NCBI RefSeq assembly: GCF_042219855.1
Contig: NZ_JBHJHP010000002.1
Span: 310,001-374,000, forward strand
Source: JBHJHP01 sp042219855
Lineage (GTDB): Bacteria > Bacteroidota > Bacteroidia > Bacteroidales > UBA5342
Direction of reading: 5' to 3'
DNA length: 64,000 bases
How positions within the stretch are numbered: the first letter of the stretch is position 1; every line of letters begins with the position of its first letter. Position numbers and translations under genes: made by a program. Positions 61,064-64,000 of the stretch are shown here, piece after piece. The notes beneath the pieces are model-generated. The model saw nothing but the letters and a program-made list of their open reading frames with translations, was not told where the DNA came from and made no database searches.

Positions 61064-62332
61064 TTAGTTGTCACTTATAACTTTTCTTGACCATGTATCA
61101 CAGGTGATTGAATTTAAAAAGTATTGTTTTAATTCCTCGGTTTTTTTATAACCCAGTGCCTGCAGGGACAAGTATATGTTTCCCGGTACATAGGCGTTTT
61201 CGATACCGCTAAAAGCACTGAATACTGACATTAAAAGTGCCTTTTCATAATTCTGTTGTAAGCGGTATACGGCAGCTGCCAGGCTAATCTTTTCGACTGT
61301 CACTCCATTAAAATTGATAGCATCCTGCAAACTGATCAATGCACTGTCTGGCCTGTTTTCGTTAAAAAACTGAATTGCATGGTTATAAAAATCGCTGTTA
61401 TAACCTGAAAAGAGGTGCATGTTTAATGCTCCAGGATAACGTTGAATAGCGTTAAAAACATCAGAAGGTTCAGTTTTATTGGCGTAATCAGAAGCAAACA
61501 ACAGTATATCGTTCCAAAGTTCATCGCTGTTTTCCAACCCTTTAAGATACAACAGGTAATAGCTGTCTTTTTCATCAATACCGGGTGAAACAGTGATAAG
61601 ATCCGTTAAAAGCAAGTATTCCGGGAACTCATCAGCCACTTCCTTCTCCGCCAGTAATTCGTAGACCAAAGGTTGCAGTGCGTCTGCCGATCCGAAAAGT
61701 GAAGATTCAAATATTGTTCCGGGTTCAAGCCCAAAACACTTTGCCATTGCAGGCAGAGGGGCGTTTTGCCTGGAAAGAAAACCGGCATTCATTCTTAGTT
61801 GATCGGCAGGAGAAACAGTGCAATACGTAAGAAATCTTTCAGCAGAATAAATATCCCGTGAAAAACGATATTCTTGTTCACACAATGATTTTAGATCGGG
61901 CAGGTCGCTGATGTTTATTCCTGTTATATCATATGTTTTCACAGGACATTCAAACCTGATGTTACGGATATTGCTGTCATCCGGATTTCTTATGGTTTTC
62001 AAATCCGAAACTTCAGTATTAAAACTTTTTCCATAATGTTTAACAAACAAAGGGAAAAAGGCCTGAATCTGCTGCTCTTTTGGATAATGTTCACTAAAAA
62101 TCAAATATAGACCCATCAGCTCTGCCGACTTCAAACGAGCCTGGCTGATCTGCGCTGTACGCATGCGAGATGAGCTGACTGTCTGATTAAACGTAACATC
62201 TGAAAACAACGTTGTCCTGTTGCTGCTCAGCATGTAGATTGCACCATTGTATGCATAGTTAAACTGCCCGGCAATTACCGGGAAATTAAAAATCAGAAAT
62301 AAATATAATATGCTATAGTTCTTCCTCTTCAC
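61064..62332 (-). CDS. Exported protein of unknown function
   Basis: A 422-residue protein with a signal peptide (SILYLFLIFNFPVIAG) and no recognisable family. The first half has polar segments with a few cysteines. Residues 290-410 are helical with TPR-like spacing (FFNENRPDSALISLQDAINF, AAAVYRLQQNYEKALLMSVF). It starts 20 bp inside the end of the upstream gene and stops 11 bp before the next, so it is part of one operon with the LPP20-like proteins and probably a periplasmic or envelope partner of them. Confidence 0.7.
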   Translation of the reverse strand: MKRKNYSILYLFLIFNFPVIAGQFNYAYNGAIYMLSSNRTTLFSDVTFNQTVSSSRMRTAQISQARLKSAELMGLYLIFSEHYPKEQQIQAFFPLFVKHYGKSFNTEVSDLKTIRNPDDSNIRNIRFECPVKTYDITGINISDLPDLKSLCEQEYRFSRDIYSAERFLTYCTVSPADQLRMNAGFLSRQNAPLPAMAKCFGLEPGTIFESSLFGSADALQPLVYELLAEKEVADEFPEYLLLTDLITVSPGIDEKDSYYLLYLKGLENSDELWNDILLFASDYANKTEPSDVFNAIQRYPGALNMHLFSGYNSDFYNHAIQFFNENRPDSALISLQDAINFNGVTVEKISLAAAVYRLQQNYEKALLMSVFSAFSGIENAYVPGNIYLSLQALGYKKTEELKQYFLNSITCDTWSRKVISDN

Positions 62333-63617
62333 CAGTTACAGTGTAGTTGCTTTTCTTGGTTTTTTGAGGTTGAGCCTGTTGACTGCCTCCTTCATCTGCT
62401 GGTTCTGAAAACGAATCTTTCAGCTGATCTGCCCGGTTGGCTATGGTTGGGGACCACATTACGACAACTCCGGCAATGTTTTGCTTTGATACCGGATGTA
62501 TTCCCTTCCATTTTCTGACCATGGTTGTGGGTAAATTCAGCGTGCTTGATTTTGACTGCACAGCCTGTGACCATTTCTGCTGAGAGAAATATGAATCTGT
62601 GCCATCGGCGTACTGCTGAAATTTTTCAGTTGTTTCGCTTATCTCGTCAGCGATCATATCTTCTGCCACAAAATTTTTAATGTTATTTACAGCCGAAAGT
62701 CTTGCTTTACTGTAAGCTCTGGAGAATTCAGCAGAAGCTCTGGTACCGCTTGCATTCACCTCTTCCTGCCCAAATCCGTATACAACCATATCACCATTCT
62801 GATCGTATGTAATATAGGTTCCCATTCTGCCGACAAGTTTATCGGGGGTCATGCCTAAAATTTTGTCCATCGAATTTGTCGATTTCCCCTGCTTTGCCTG
62901 CGAATCATCCCGGTTCTTTATCATGGCAGCCAGGGACTGGAATTCCGGTGAGTATTTCATGCAGATCGAAACCTGATAGTCATTATTTCCAGCTTCTCCT
63001 TCACATATTCTGACCACAGCACAACCTTTTACCATGCCAGAAACAAAAGAGCGGACTGACTCATTATATTTTTGCTCAAAGACAGCCTTTTTATTGGATT
63101 CATTCATTTTCTGAATCTCCTCGTCGGACATACCAAGCGCACTTAATGCTTTATCAAGCGACTTATCCATTACCATTTTGGCTTTTTTAAGCATGGAAGC
63201 CTTGCTTTTCTGATCCGGATCTTCACCAATTATCTTATCATCGATCATTTCAAATCCTCTACCCGAGGTGATCTGCTCACCTGCCATCCTCAGCAGGTTC
63301 ATTTTGGCTGTCATCTCTGCGATGGCATATGCAACATTTCGTGATAAAATAAATCCCGGCATATTACTTGGCCTGGTGGTCGTTCCCGAAGCAATAACAT
63401 ATATGGAACCATCGCTGTTGATTGCATCCAGACTTTTGCCCTGCCTGGCAAGGGAATTCATTACGGACTCTGTTAATTTGTCTTCCGGAAATTCCAGGAC
63501 CTCCACCTGAACATCCTGGGTTTCAGCAACTGCACCTGATGATGCCACATCTCCCGGGTTCTGTGCACTGATCGTAAAAAAAGGCAGAAGCAAAATGAGT
63601 AATAGTTGTCTTTTCAT
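62313..63617 (-). CDS. Exported protein, DUF6844/LPP20-like
   Basis: A 434-residue exported protein (signal peptide MKRQLLLILLLPFFTISA). Two alanine-rich helical blocks, SRNVAYAIAEMTAKMNLLRM near residue 95 and ARASAEFSRAYSKARLSAVN near residue 300, resemble the repeated core of LPP20/FlgT-N domains. These are joined by beta-strand segments such as KGCAVVRICEGEAGNNDYQV. The C-terminus is a low-complexity acidic tail (KSNYTVTGEEEEL). It lies between an LPP20-like partial gene and an unassigned exported protein in one minus-strand operon. The function is unknown. Confidence 0.65.
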   Translation of the reverse strand: MKRQLLLILLLPFFTISAQNPGDVASSGAVAETQDVQVEVLEFPEDKLTESVMNSLARQGKSLDAINSDGSIYVIASGTTTRPSNMPGFILSRNVAYAIAEMTAKMNLLRMAGEQITSGRGFEMIDDKIIGEDPDQKSKASMLKKAKMVMDKSLDKALSALGMSDEEIQKMNESNKKAVFEQKYNESVRSFVSGMVKGCAVVRICEGEAGNNDYQVSICMKYSPEFQSLAAMIKNRDDSQAKQGKSTNSMDKILGMTPDKLVGRMGTYITYDQNGDMVVYGFGQEEVNASGTRASAEFSRAYSKARLSAVNNIKNFVAEDMIADEISETTEKFQQYADGTDSYFSQQKWSQAVQSKSSTLNLPTTMVRKWKGIHPVSKQNIAGVVVMWSPTIANRADQLKDSFSEPADEGGSQQAQPQKTKKSNYTVTGEEEEL

Positions 63618-63618
63618 T

Positions 63619-64000
63619 TCAATTGATATTTATGGGTTTATATAAGGCATAGTAGAACATTGAATTGTCTTCTGATTTCCAGCTGCTTAATTTAGACATC
63701 GAATGAATGAAACCTTCAGAATTCTCTTTAATAGTCTGGATATATGTTGTGTGCTCTTCAACGGTTCTTTCGTCTTCAGTGGTGGTAACAATTTGTTCAA
63801 TTACAGCTTTTGCAGAAGATGTAAAATCAGAGCCATTAATTAATATGGCAATTTCTTTCTCAGCTTTTATCTTTCCTATGCGCTCAAGTACCGATCGTGA
63901 TTGTCCCTTATTTTCAACAAAGCCAACTCCAACAATATATGCCTGTCCCTCAAACGCAATCACTTCGGCCCCTCCTGTTCCAATTACCGGATGTTGCTTT
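63619..64000 (-). CDS. LPP20-like protein, N-terminus outside the window (partial)
   Basis: The frame is open to the window edge. The codon read as a start by gene callers at 63961-63963 is an internal GTG, preceded in frame by KQHPVIGTGGAEV. The visible 126 residues show the LPP20-type pattern: AYIVGVGFVENKGQSRSVLE, then RIGKIKAEKEIAILING and a strand-rich end FYYALYKPI. It is the first of four co-directional genes here, 1 bp before the DUF6844-type gene. Homology is suggestive, not proven. Confidence 0.65.
   Translation of the reverse strand, partial: KQHPVIGTGGAEVIAFEGQAYIVGVGFVENKGQSRSVLERIGKIKAEKEIAILINGSDFTSSAKAVIEQIVTTTEDERTVEEHTTYIQTIKENSEGFIHSMSKLSSWKSEDNSMFYYALYKPININ

Overview
The window is low-GC DNA from a member of the Bacteroidota, most likely a Bacteroidales/Marinilabiliales-type marine or anaerobic lineage. 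Signs of this are type IX secretion C-terminal sorting domains on two exported proteins, a GldA-type ABC ATPase, a BlaI / M56-TonB pair, several TlpA-type lipoproteins, and promoters that fit the Bacteroidota pattern TTTG-N18-21-TAnnTTTG. Assignment below phylum is inference.

Bases 1-25.6 kb are one long plus-strand surface-polysaccharide locus that begins upstream of the window. It holds two GT2 and five GT4-type glycosyltransferases, a WecG/TagA/CpsF transferase, a CapA-like protein, two tandem ATP-grasp ligase paralogues, an AsnB-type amidotransferase and a nucleotide-sugar dehydrogenase. These are followed by an FAD oxidoreductase / methyltransferase / polysaccharide deacetylase / GT2 / GT39-like run and the GDP-fucose genes gmd and fcl. 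Three tandem QueC-like PP-loop proteins sit between gmd and fcl. No flippase, polymerase or export gene is visible, so those functions lie elsewhere. The unusual feature is the concentration of carboxylate-activating enzymes (AsnB, two ATP-grasp, three QueC-like), which suggests amide decoration of sugars or an unknown conjugation chemistry. Two selfish-looking cassettes interrupt the locus: a four-helix-bundle S23-type gene with ATGTT-rich flanks, and a GIY-YIG gene held between inverted repeats and bracketed by two 131-bp palindromic elements.

Bases 25.9-36.2 kb encode secreted proteins: two paralogous right-handed beta-helix proteins on the minus strand (one with seven cadherin-like repeats and a T9SS tail), then a DUF2490 outer-membrane protein overlapping a T9SS-tailed CotH-kinase protein. 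From 36.2 to 38.3 kb there is a small transcription unit with promoter and terminator, a tandem-repeat promoter region, and an ATPase gene split by a -1 frameshift at an A7 tract.

Bases 38.5-47.2 kb are mostly housekeeping: a CAU-anticodon tRNA, an rluB-like / pepP / rnr operon, a RelE/ParE toxin-antitoxin pair, gldA, OsmC, a pterin dehydratase and a DUF4097 protein. Bases 47.2-55.6 kb carry four TlpA/thioredoxin-like exported proteins around a membrane-anchored XRE regulator. The regulator's extracytoplasmic domain is paralogous to the neighbouring lipoprotein. An LsrG-like monooxygenase / iron alcohol dehydrogenase pair and a structured inverted-repeat spacer lie in the same stretch. Bases 55.6-59.6 kb hold a BlaI / M56-peptidase signalling pair with three TonB-C domains, a terminator, and a three-palindrome operator array one of whose sites exactly fills the blaI promoter spacer, plus a divergent membrane metalloprotease. 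Bases 59.6-64 kb are a minus-strand operon of four exported proteins, three with LPP20/FlgT-N-like features, running off the right edge.
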